Source: Lachnospiraceae bacterium (lineage in GTDB: Bacteria > Bacillota > Clostridia > Lachnospirales > Lachnospiraceae). Taken from it: DNA of 12,731 nt. Made by a program: the position numbers and the translations under genes. The notes under the pieces were generated by a model, which was given only the letters and a program-made list of their open reading frames with translations, made no database searches and was not told the origin of the DNA. Numbering within the stretch: the first letter of the stretch is position 1; every line of letters starts with the position of its first letter. Location of the stretch: NCBI GenBank assembly GCA_004552595.1, contig SFNX01000045.1:1-12731 (forward strand), in the 5' to 3' direction. Below are positions 1 to 5,474 of this stretch, piece after piece.

Positions 1-99
1 CCAAAAACACGTCAAAATCGCGGCGATTGCACCCATTCTGATCATAATTATTACAACTTTGTTACAAAAGGGTCAAGATTGACAAGGATTTAACAAAAA
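1..99. repeat. Left inverted terminal repeat / protein-primed replication origin
   Basis: Bases 1-99 are an exact reverse complement of 12633-12731, checked base by base; the match ends at base 100 (G here, A on the reverse complement of the right end). Together with a protein-primed DNA polymerase gene, this marks the repeat as a genome terminus and replication origin, with terminal protein attached to the 5' end. Several small inverted repeats lie inside it: AATCGC/GCGATT around one base (16-28), TTTGT/ACAAA (58-68) and GTCAA/TTGAC (72-83). They are candidate sites for terminal protein, polymerase or a double-strand binding protein. The 5' end is CC, so the template 3' end is GG. Confidence 0.93.
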
Positions 100-106
100 G
101 AAAGTG

Positions 107-135
107 TTGACAAATATATTATATCATGATATAAT
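107..135 (+). promoter_or_regulatory. Early promoter (consensus sigma-A type)
   Basis: A perfect TTGACA -35 box (107-112) and a perfect TATAAT -10 box (130-135) are separated by exactly 17 bases. Transcription should start near 142, giving a leader of about 43 nt before the first gene at 185. It lies just inside the left terminal repeat, outside the repeated part, so the right end does not carry a copy. It is the only strong promoter seen for the replication genes and probably drives the whole early operon. The -10 box is embedded in a palindrome (see next entry), so it may be repressible. Confidence 0.88.
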
Positions 136-138
136 ATA
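115..138. promoter_or_regulatory. 24-bp palindrome over the early promoter (candidate operator)
   Basis: Bases 115-138 form a perfect 24-bp palindrome centred on CATG (125-128), with arms TATATTAT and ATAATATA. It fills most of the promoter spacer and covers the whole -10 box. A dimeric or tetrameric repressor bound here would block RNA polymerase. The ribbon-helix-helix protein encoded at 1218-1394 is the only recognisable DNA-binding regulator in the genome and the obvious candidate; that pairing is inference. The arms are AT-only, but a perfect 24-bp match is unlikely to come from composition alone. Confidence 0.6.
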
Positions 139-141
139 ATC

Positions 142-154
142 GTTCCTAAGGAAC
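142..154 (+). promoter_or_regulatory. Inverted repeat at the predicted early transcript 5' end
   Basis: GTTCC TAA GGAAC is a short perfect inverted repeat starting at the predicted transcription start. As RNA it gives a 5-bp stem with a 3-nt loop at the extreme 5' end of the early mRNA, which could protect it from 5' decay. As DNA it could be a second operator half-site pair. The sequence cannot decide between these. Confidence 0.45.
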
Positions 155-184
155 ACACAAATACAAGCACAGGAGGAATTAGAA

Positions 185-415
185 ATGATGTCCGTAAAGA
201 AAATGATTGAACTGTACGTTAACTATAGTATTGATGAAGAAACTTGGAACATGCTTTATGCTATGGTGTGTCATGGGCTTATTACTCGTGATAACTGGAT
301 TAAGTTTTCTGATACATGCGCAAGTTGGGTTATTGAAGGAAATACAATTATAGATGGTGATGGAAAGGTGGTATATATGATTGATGATAACGGCTACTGG
401 AAGAAAGTAGCATAA
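185..415 (+). CDS. Small early protein of unknown function (76 aa)
   Basis: First gene of the early operon. A strong AGGAGG ribosome site (171-176) lies 8 bases before ATG 185; a second ATG directly follows at 188. The protein is acidic, with many aromatic residues and no membrane segment. The C-terminal half, around residues 50-76, has an alternating Gly/Asp/hydrophobic pattern (IDGDGKVVYMIDDNGYWKKV) that suggests a small beta hairpin or sheet. I do not recognise the family. Promoter-proximal small genes in phi29-like phages commonly modulate the host or replication, but nothing in this sequence shows which. It is separated from the next gene by a 125-nt region holding a structured RNA element. 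Confidence 0.75.
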   Translation: MMSVKKMIELYVNYSIDEETWNMLYAMVCHGLITRDNWIKFSDTCASWVIEGNTIIDGDGKVVYMIDDNGYWKKVA

Positions 416-422
416 AAATGGT

Positions 423-449
423 GCCGAGCCGGGGCGGCTAATCCCCGGC
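423..449 (+). promoter_or_regulatory. Candidate H-type RNA pseudoknot between early genes
   Basis: A 7-bp GC stem, GCCGGGG (428-434) with CCCCGGC (443-449), encloses an 8-nt loop. The first four loop bases, CGGC (435-438), are complementary to GCCG (423-426) just upstream. The two helices are compatible as a classic H-type pseudoknot: S1 4 bp, L1 one base (427), S2 7 bp, L3 four bases (439-442, UAAU). No U tract follows, so it is not a normal terminator. A purine-rich GAAAGG (451-456) and the next gene (541) lie downstream. A role in translation control, RNA stability or processing is plausible; the structure is by eye and unfolded by software. Confidence 0.5.
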
Positions 450-540
450 AGAAAGGATGAAAATAATATGCATCGTGCTCGTGATCGTCCCATATAATCC
501 GAACAAACCGCAATATCTAACAATTAAGGAGGAAATAAGA

Positions 541-786
541 ATGTTCACTCGAACAATCAAAAAAGCATGGTACGAAGTCCCTCGAATTGTAATCAATAAC
601 GATAAACCGGAAGTTACTATTGATATTGTAGAAACGTGGTTTCCCGAGCGTTGGGAAAAGAAGAACGCAAAACTCAACTTCATCAAGAAAAACGAAGTAA
701 CCTATAAAATGAGTATTCCGGAAGCTGAACTAATTAAATATGCCGCAGAGCATAGTTTCATTAAGGAGGAAACCGAAAATGACTAA
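541..786 (+). CDS. Small early protein, MFTRTI-type, unknown function (81 aa)
   Basis: ATG 541 is chosen because AAGGAGG ends 7 bases upstream (527-533). An in-frame ATG at 457 has no properly spaced ribosome site and would add 28 residues that overlap the upstream regulatory region. The protein begins MFTRTI, has a beta-rich first half (VPRIVINN, EVTIDIVETW), a basic middle (EKKNAKLNFIKKN) and a C-terminal helix with SIPEAELIKYA. I recall similar small proteins next to SSB genes in uncultured Bacillota phages and elements, but no function is known to me. Its last 8 bases overlap the next gene (ATGACTAA), implying translational coupling to the putative SSB and possibly a shared role in DNA replication. 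Confidence 0.75.
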   Translation: MFTRTIKKAWYEVPRIVINNDKPEVTIDIVETWFPERWEKKNAKLNFIKKNEVTYKMSIPEAELIKYAAEHSFIKEETEND

Positions 787-1168
787 CACCCTGATTTGCA
801 ACGAAGAAAACCCCGTATTCTGCTCCCTGATTCCCACTAATGACGCAGAGCGCGCAGAAGTCTATAACATGGCTGTCAATCCCGGACATAAGCTGTCCGA
901 GATGATTAACAAGCAGATCAGTCTCAAGAACATCTATTGCGAAATGGTCAACGGCACGGACGAAATCACGGGCGAAACGTGGAGCGCTCCGAGGGTAGTC
1001 CTGCAGGATGTAAACGGCGAAACGTACAGCGCCACTTCCTACGGAATTTATAAGGCATGTCAGCGCATTGTGGCCTTGTGGGGGCCTGCTCCGTGGGATG
1101 GCATCCCTGTCACCGTCATCCAGCGCGAAACAAACGGGCGCCGCACATTTACTCTTAAGGTCAACTAA
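779..1168 (+). CDS. Probable single-stranded DNA binding protein (129 aa)
   Basis: Probably coats displaced single strands during protein-primed strand-displacement replication, as phi29 p5 does. ATG 779 follows AAGGAGG (762-768) and overlaps the preceding gene by 8 bases. Visible features: a helical EVYNMAVNPGHKLSEMIN segment (residues 27-44), then a strand-rich OB-fold-like region (ISLKNIYCEMV, APRVVLQDVNG, ETYSATSYGIYKACQRIVAL) and a final pair of strands (GIPVTVIQRE, RRTFTLKV, to residue 128). This order resembles small phage SSB-like proteins of Bacillota elements; the call rests on that resemblance and on position, not on a diagnostic motif. Codons are richer in G/C third positions than the flanking genes, as in the capsid gene, suggesting selection for high expression. 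Confidence 0.55.
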   Translation: MTNTLICNEENPVFCSLIPTNDAERAEVYNMAVNPGHKLSEMINKQISLKNIYCEMVNGTDEITGETWSAPRVVLQDVNGETYSATSYGIYKACQRIVALWGPAPWDGIPVTVIQRETNGRRTFTLKVN

Positions 1169-1176
1169 CGCACAAG

Positions 1177-1203
1177 GGGAGGGAGGAAACTCCCTCCCTA
1201 TTT
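1177..1203 (+). terminator. Hairpin after the SSB gene, partial terminator or attenuator
   Basis: GGGAGGGA (1177-1184) pairs perfectly with TCCCTCCC (1191-1198) around a 6-base loop, 9 bases after the SSB stop, and is followed by TATTTTA. The stem is strong but the U tract is short and interrupted, so partial termination is more likely than a complete stop. That would give more SSB mRNA than mRNA for the downstream regulator, terminal protein and polymerase. Alternatively it stabilises the 3' end of the upstream message. The AGGAGG ribosome site of the next gene (1205-1210) lies just outside the stem. Confidence 0.55.
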
Positions 1204-1217
1204 TAGGAGGTAAACAG

Positions 1218-1394
1218 ATGAAAATAACAAAATCATATACCATTGAAAAACAACTAATTGCAGAGATTGAAAAAATAGCGGAATCTGACTACATGGGAAA
1301 CAAGTCCATGGCATTGAATCATTTGTTAGAAAGGGGTATTTATCAATGGAAGAAGGAAAGGGAATTGATTACAAAATGCCGGAATACTATCTAA
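1218..1394 (+). CDS. Ribbon-helix-helix (CopG/Arc-like) DNA-binding protein (58 aa)
   Basis: ATG 1218 follows TAGGAGG with a 7-base gap. The protein has the size and pattern of a single ribbon-helix-helix domain: an N-terminal beta strand with alternating residues (KITKSYTIEK, residues 2-11), helix A (LIAEIEKIAES), a turn with the typical N-K-S (residues 33-35) and helix B (MALNHLLERGIYQW). Such proteins bind DNA as dimers through the paired strands and usually repress promoters with palindromic operators. The 24-bp palindrome over the early promoter is the natural candidate target, which would make this an early-to-late switch or autorepressor. Its 3' end overlaps the next gene by 49 bases. 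Confidence 0.7.
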   Translation: MKITKSYTIEKQLIAEIEKIAESDYMGNKSMALNHLLERGIYQWKKERELITKCRNTI

Positions 1395-1657
1395 ATGAAA
1401 GCGCTGTTTCGCGAATGTGCTATGCAGATATCATAGATACATATAACCATTATAGAAAAATAGCAAAGCGCATTTTGAAAAATAAAAAGGATTTTGATGG
1501 CTTGCCATATCGTGACTATAAACGCGCAATAGAGCGTATATACCCGCCGGCTACAAAAATTAGAAGCCGAGAATTTCTTAACAAATATATGTGTAGGTTA
1601 GCTTTATTTTTGACAATGTCAAGGGGTGAAAAGTATGGCTACAAAGAAAAAGTTTGA
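1346..1657 (+). CDS. Terminal-protein paralogue, small basic protein (103 aa)
   Basis: Basic, helical protein lying between the regulator and the terminal protein. Residues 23-88 align without gaps to residues 23-88 of the next protein: R23, Y33, R37, A40, K41, Y58, R60, P67, I72, R75, L78, Y81, A86 and F88 are identical and many others conservative. It therefore looks like a stand-alone copy of the terminal protein's N-terminal domain, which in phi29 is the DNA-binding, nucleoid-targeting part. Start 1346 follows AAAGGGG with good spacing; ATG 1376 (93 aa, starting MPEYYLNE) is an alternative with a weaker, more distant ribosome site. It overlaps the upstream gene by 49 bases and the next by 23. 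Function is inferred only from the paralogy. Confidence 0.65.
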   Translation: MEEGKGIDYKMPEYYLNESAVSRMCYADIIDTYNHYRKIAKRILKNKKDFDGLPYRDYKRAIERIYPPATKIRSREFLNKYMCRLALFLTMSRGEKYGYKEKV

Positions 1658-2240
1658 CCCGCTGGACTATGTAAATACGCAGGAATTGAAATATAGCAAG
1701 AGATATACAGAAAAAGAATTGGCAAAGGTATATAGTTATTTTCGAAGCGTTGCAAAGAAGCGAATAAATAGACTGGAGCAATACGGATATACGAAAACAG
1801 CGCAATATCAACGGATGAAGGCAATTGGGCTTCCAATACTGAAAGAGATCGAAAACAGAAACCAGCTTGCTATGTATTTACAGCAAACGGCATTTTTTGT
1901 TAGTACAGAATCATCTACAATCAGTGGTATTAAAAGAATCAGAAAACAAAAATTAGAACAGTTTCAAGAAATGGGTTTCACCGGAATAAACGAGTCAAAT
2001 TACGATGATTTTGTGGACTTTTTTGAAACAGCAAAAGCTAAAAATGTACGTGGTTCAGATTTTTCAGAAGCTTCAAAGGTATGGAATTTAGGTCGGAAAA
2101 CAAAAGCAACCGCTAAACAAATAACAGAAGATTACAATAAATATACAGAACTAATAAACAAGGCTGAATCTGCTATAACTAAACCTGTCGAAGAAATGAC
2201 AAGCGAAGAGGTTAACGCATATTTAGCTGGAAAGAAGTAA
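1635..2240 (+). CDS. Probable DNA terminal protein, replication primer (201 aa)
   Basis: Predicted to supply the hydroxyl on which the polymerase starts each strand, staying covalently bound to the 5' ends. Evidence is mainly position: it sits directly upstream of the protein-primed polymerase (5-base gap), as gene 3 sits before gene 2 in phi29, and the genome has inverted terminal repeats. The protein is basic and mostly helical: an N-terminal domain (about residues 20-90), then a central segment STISGIKRIRKQKLEQFQEMGF followed by YDDFVDFFETAKAKN and a GSD turn (140-142), and an acidic tail. Several Ser/Thr/Tyr could be the primer residue; I cannot identify it. ATG 1635 with AAGGGG (1621-1626) is preferred over GTG 1626, which lies inside that ribosome site. 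It is shorter than phi29 TP (266 aa). Confidence 0.65.
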   Translation: MATKKKFDPLDYVNTQELKYSKRYTEKELAKVYSYFRSVAKKRINRLEQYGYTKTAQYQRMKAIGLPILKEIENRNQLAMYLQQTAFFVSTESSTISGIKRIRKQKLEQFQEMGFTGINESNYDDFVDFFETAKAKNVRGSDFSEASKVWNLGRKTKATAKQITEDYNKYTELINKAESAITKPVEEMTSEEVNAYLAGKK

Positions 2241-2245
2241 ACACA

Positions 2246-4276
2246 ATGACGCGATATGATATTAACAATTTTCCGATAGAAGAATATCGGAAAATAGGAA
2301 TGCAGAAGCGCCGAGCAGGTAATCAAGGCACAAAAATGAAAAAATCATATCGTGATATAATCATAACGTTTGACATTGAAACTTCGTTAATTCCATTTGC
2401 AGATCATAGCCATATGTATATATGGCAAATGCAAGTAGGCGCAATAGGTACAGTATTCGGCAGAACATGGGATGAGTTTATAAAATTCTGCGCTGAACTG
2501 ATCTTGGATATGGGTGAGAATCAATATATTGTGGTGTATGTTCATAATTTAGCTTTCGAATTTCAGTTCTTGGCGGGCATTTACAATTTCAGCATGGATG
2601 AAGTTTTTGCCGTAAAATCAAGAAAAGTTATAAAATGCGAGATGTATGATCATATAGAATTTAGATGCAGCTATGCTCTTACAAATATGTCATTGGAAGA
2701 ATTTACAAAGAAAATGAAAGTGAAGCATGTAAAGAAACCCGGCGAGGATATTGACTATAAAGTATATAGAACAAATACAACACCGCTTGACGATAAAGCT
2801 ATGCAATACTGCCAAAATGACGTTTTAGGGTTATATGAAGCCCTAACTGTGCAATTAAATAATGATGGTGATAATTTATATACTGTCCCTATGACATCCA
2901 CCGGGTATGTACGCAGAGAAACAAAGCAAGCATTGCGTCTTGTAAACAGAAACTATGTTAGAAATCAGATTGTACCATATGAAATCTATATACTATTGAG
3001 GGAAGCGTTTCGCGGTGGAAACACGCACGCCAACCGATTTTATAGCGGGCAAATTTTGCATGATGTCAAATCATATGACCGGGCTTCCAGCTATCCCGAT
3101 GTGCAGTGCAATCAACTTTTTCCGATTGCAGAATTTAAGAGGGGGCAGGATTCTATAAAATACGTGCTTGCACTAATAGAAAAAAATAGGCCGTTTATAT
3201 GTAGGGTTGCATTTGACAATATTAGATTAACAGATAAATTTTGGCCTATTCCGTATTTGTCAAAAGATAAATCAAGAAATATCAAAGCGGGATTATTTGA
3301 TAACGGAAGAATATTATCAGCAGAGCATGCAGAAACAACCGTTACCGATGTAGACTTGAAAATTCTATTTGACGAATACAGTTTTGATAATGTTTACGTT
3401 TCCGATGTGTATTATAGCAGGTACGGTAAATTGCCACCAGCATATATCCACAATATCGAAAAGTATTTTCGCGGGAAAACTTCATTAAAAGGCACCGATG
3501 ACGATTACAACTATATGAAATCGAAAAACTTGTTGAATAGCATTTATGGCATGTCTGCACAAGACCCGGTAAAGCAATCTATTTTATATGACGCAGGCAA
3601 TTTTCGTTTGGATACAGTTCCAAACGAGGAATTATATAATAAGTATATGAAAAGGGCGTTTCAGCCTTATCAATGGGGTGTATGGACAACAGCACACGCA
3701 AGAAAAGCGCTTGAAGATGGAATAAAAATAGCTGGACATAATTGTATTTATGTTGATACTGATTCTGTTAAATTCATCGGTGACGCAGATTTTTCTAAAT
3801 TTAACAAAAATGCTATTGCGTTGTCAAAGCAATCGCATGCTTTTGCCGATGACATAAAAGGCAAGCCCCACTATATGGGTGTATACGAACAGGAACAAAC
3901 ATATGCACGTTTTAAGACTTTAGGCGCGAAAAAATACGTATATGAGTACGCAGACGGGGAAGTGCATTGCACTATTGCAGGGGTAAATAAAAAATTAGGC
4001 GGCAAAGAATTGATGAATGTTTCACGTGAAACAGGAAAAGACCCTTTGCAACTATTTACAGACGGTTTTGTATTTAAGCTTGCAGGTGGTAACGAAGTTA
4101 TTTATAACGACTTTCCAAATAATGAAGAAATAGAATTATATATAAATGGGAAAAAAGAAATAATCACGCGAAATGAATCAATCATTGATTCTGAATATAC
4201 AGTCGGGATAACAGACGAATATGCTGCCCTGCTTGCAGAATGCGAATTGGAAAGGTTGAGCGATTTATGGCTATAA
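2246..4276 (+). CDS. Protein-primed family B DNA polymerase (676 aa)
   Basis: Replicates the linear genome from terminal protein with strand displacement and proofreading (phi29 p2 type, DNA_pol_B_2). Visible motifs in order: ExoI TFDIET (D43, E45); ExoII HNLAFEFQF (100-108), where the usual Asp is Glu105; ExoIII YCQND (Y188, D192); motif A DRASSYP (278-284); motif B KNLLNSIYG (427-435); motif C YVDTDS (502-507, D504/D506); and KKY (562-564). The A-B gap (TPR1 region) and B-C gap of about 70 residues (TPR2 region) have phi29-like spacing, so strand displacement and TP binding parts appear present. At 676 aa it is longer than phi29 p2 (about 570), mainly in the N-terminus, the A-B region and the C-terminus. 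The ribosome site before ATG 2246 is weak (AAAGAAG), consistent with low expression or coupling to the TP gene. Confidence 0.96.
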   Translation: MTRYDINNFPIEEYRKIGMQKRRAGNQGTKMKKSYRDIIITFDIETSLIPFADHSHMYIWQMQVGAIGTVFGRTWDEFIKFCAELILDMGENQYIVVYVHNLAFEFQFLAGIYNFSMDEVFAVKSRKVIKCEMYDHIEFRCSYALTNMSLEEFTKKMKVKHVKKPGEDIDYKVYRTNTTPLDDKAMQYCQNDVLGLYEALTVQLNNDGDNLYTVPMTSTGYVRRETKQALRLVNRNYVRNQIVPYEIYILLREAFRGGNTHANRFYSGQILHDVKSYDRASSYPDVQCNQLFPIAEFKRGQDSIKYVLALIEKNRPFICRVAFDNIRLTDKFWPIPYLSKDKSRNIKAGLFDNGRILSAEHAETTVTDVDLKILFDEYSFDNVYVSDVYYSRYGKLPPAYIHNIEKYFRGKTSLKGTDDDYNYMKSKNLLNSIYGMSAQDPVKQSILYDAGNFRLDTVPNEELYNKYMKRAFQPYQWGVWTTAHARKALEDGIKIAGHNCIYVDTDSVKFIGDADFSKFNKNAIALSKQSHAFADDIKGKPHYMGVYEQEQTYARFKTLGAKKYVYEYADGEVHCTIAGVNKKLGGKELMNVSRETGKDPLQLFTDGFVFKLAGGNEVIYNDFPNNEEIELYINGKKEIITRNESIIDSEYTVGITDEYAALLAECELERLSDLWL

Positions 4277-5322
4277 ATGATAAAAATCTGTTTTTAGACA
4301 ATGGCTATCTGAATATGCAAGAAATCATCGAATCGCCGTATACATTTATTATATTGGTAACCGGGCGCGGAACTGGTAAAACCTATGGAACGCTTAAATA
4401 TATGGTTGATAGCGGGCATAAGTTCATCTATATGCGCAGAACAGACACACAAGTTCAAGGAATTGCCAACGCAGAAATGAACGTTTTTAACTGGTTAAAT
4501 GATGCAGAGGGAAAAGCGATTTACCCGTATACTGTTACTAAAGGCGTGTACGGCTATTATAATTCCATTCTAAATGAGGAAACAGGCAAATTTGTGAAAA
4601 CAGGCGATTGCATAGGTTTATTGGGAGCGTTATCCACACTGTCAAATAAGCGCGGTTTTAGCGGAAAAGATATTGAATATATGATTCTGGATGAATTCTG
4701 CCCTGAGCCGCACGAACGGGCATTAAAAAATGAATCTGATGCAATTTTTAACTGCTACGAAACGATAAACAGAAACCGCGAATTAACAGGAGAAAAGCCC
4801 TTAAAACTAATCATGCTTGCAAATAGTAACACGTTGTCAAGCGAAACTATCATAAAATTCGGTTTGGTTGACATTATTACACGAATGAAAAAACACGGAA
4901 AACAAATATATAAAAATGACAAGCGTTCCATGCTGGTGATCTGTCCAAATTATAGCCCTATTAGTGATAGAAAAATGAAAACGGCTCTATATCGTTTGAT
5001 TGACGGAACAGACTATAAACGAATGGCAATAGATAACGAATTTACAGATATTTCGTTTAATAGAATAAAGTCTAAAAATCTGCTGGAATATCGTCCTATT
5101 GTGTCGGTTGGCGAAATAACAATTTATAGACATAAAAATAAGAATGAATTGTACGTTTCTAATCATAAGCAAGGGGATTGTAATGCATATGCGACCACAC
5201 AGGACGAATTAAGAAAGGTGAAAAAACTATATTCAAAATTGTCACAATATTATATTGACGGACGCATATTTTACGAGAATGAAACGTGCCAAGTGCTTTT
5301 CACAGAATATATTATAAAATAA
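4267..5322 (+). CDS. DNA packaging ATPase, phi29 gp16-like (351 aa)
   Basis: Motor that pumps DNA into the prohead at the portal. Walker A is GRGTGKT (33-39), Walker B is YMILDE (138-143) with the catalytic Glu143, and LIMLANSNTL (181-190) fits the coupling/sensor motif. Arginines near 134-135 and in NRNRE (168-172) are candidates for the trans-acting arginine finger. Residues after about 210 form the C-terminal domain, which in phi29 gp16 is a vestigial nuclease involved in prohead RNA binding. Length is close to gp16 (332 aa). ATG 4267 overlaps the polymerase stop by 10 bases and has AAAGG upstream; an in-frame ATG at 4240 has no ribosome site. The gene directly precedes the RNA proposed here as packaging RNA. 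Confidence 0.92.
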   Translation: MAINDKNLFLDNGYLNMQEIIESPYTFIILVTGRGTGKTYGTLKYMVDSGHKFIYMRRTDTQVQGIANAEMNVFNWLNDAEGKAIYPYTVTKGVYGYYNSILNEETGKFVKTGDCIGLLGALSTLSNKRGFSGKDIEYMILDEFCPEPHERALKNESDAIFNCYETINRNRELTGEKPLKLIMLANSNTLSSETIIKFGLVDIITRMKKHGKQIYKNDKRSMLVICPNYSPISDRKMKTALYRLIDGTDYKRMAIDNEFTDISFNRIKSKNLLEYRPIVSVGEITIYRHKNKNELYVSNHKQGDCNAYATTQDELRKVKKLYSKLSQYYIDGRIFYENETCQVLFTEYIIK

Positions 5323-5325
5323 TAT
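5309..5325. promoter_or_regulatory. Inverted repeat ATATTAT-AAA-ATAATAT upstream of the RNA promoter
   Basis: A perfect 7-bp inverted repeat with a 3-base centre spans the packaging ATPase stop codon and touches the weak -35 region of the next promoter. Its arms match the inner arms of the 24-bp palindrome at the early promoter (TATTAT/ATAATA), with a different spacer. It could be a second operator for the same regulator. The region is very AT-rich, so chance is a serious alternative. Confidence 0.3.
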
Positions 5326-5353
5326 TTAATAATCTATGAATAAATGCTATAAT
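5325..5353 (+). promoter_or_regulatory. Extended -10 promoter for the structured RNA / late region
   Basis: A perfect TATAAT (5348-5353) is preceded by TG one base upstream (5345-5346), the extended -10 form that tolerates a poor -35. The -35 position at 17-base spacing is TTTAAT (5325-5330), a weak match. Transcription should begin near 5358-5361, exactly at the 5' edge of the folded RNA. It is the only convincing promoter between the replication and structural genes. Confidence 0.75.
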
Positions 5354-5359
5354 ATTGAT

Positions 5360-5428
5360 GTAGAGGGTGGGCATAATCACATGTCAGAAGCATGGCCCGT
5401 GCCGATGATAACGGCGTTAGCCCTCTGA
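5360..5428 (+). ncRNA. Candidate packaging RNA (pRNA-like three-way junction)
   Basis: Helix A: AGAGGG (5362-5367) with CCCUCU (5421-5426), closing a three-way junction. Arm CE: GGGC (5369-5372) with GCCC (5395-5398), then a 7-nt bulge on the 5' side only (AUAAUCA, 5373-5379), then CAUG (5380-5383) with CAUG (5391-5394) around a 7-nt loop. Arm D: GCCG (5401-5404) with CGGC (5412-5415) around loop AUGAUAA (5405-5411). The bulge AUCA (5376-5379) is complementary to UGAU (5406-5409) of the D loop. In phi29 pRNA the intermolecular contact that builds the RNA ring joins the CE bulge (AACC) and D loop (GGUU) in the same way. The RNA has its own promoter, a terminator hairpin, no credible reading frame, and follows the packaging ATPase gene. 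It is much shorter than the 120-nt phi29 core. Assignment is structural analogy by eye. Confidence 0.72.
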
Positions 5429-5458
5429 CGGCGGGGAGATTTATTCCCCGCCGATTTT
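5429..5458 (+). terminator. Terminator hairpin after the structured RNA (probably leaky)
   Basis: CGGCGGGG (5429-5436) pairs perfectly with CCCCGCCG (5446-5453) around a 9-base loop, followed by ATTTT. The stem is very strong but only four T follow, so read-through into the late genes is likely. No other late promoter is seen before 5475, which suggests one promoter feeds both the short RNA and the late mRNA. The hairpin might also remain as a 3' domain of the RNA, like the dispensable 3' domain of full-length phi29 pRNA. Confidence 0.78.
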
Positions 5459-5474
5459 ATAGGGGGGTGGTAAT

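Noticed and set aside
428..449. Rho-independent terminator after the first gene
   Set aside because: The GC stem is followed by AGAAAGGATG with no T run, so termination is unlikely; a structural RNA element fits better.
493..498. TATAAT as a second early promoter
   Set aside because: No -35 match at 15-19 bases and no TG extension; the frame upstream is within an operon already served by the promoter at 107-135.
457..540. Upstream extension of the 81-aa protein to ATG 457
   Set aside because: The GAAAGG touches the ATG with no spacing, whereas ATG 541 has a perfect AAGGAGG; the extension overlaps the regulatory region.
761..1243. Minus-strand open frame (160 codons) opposite the SSB-like gene
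   Set aside because: It spans the stop, hairpin and start signals of the + strand genes, with no ribosome site; a shadow of a codon-biased gene.
1610..1639. Promoter with TTGACA before the terminal protein gene
   Set aside because: The -10 position reads TATGGC and overlaps the start codon; too weak and badly placed.
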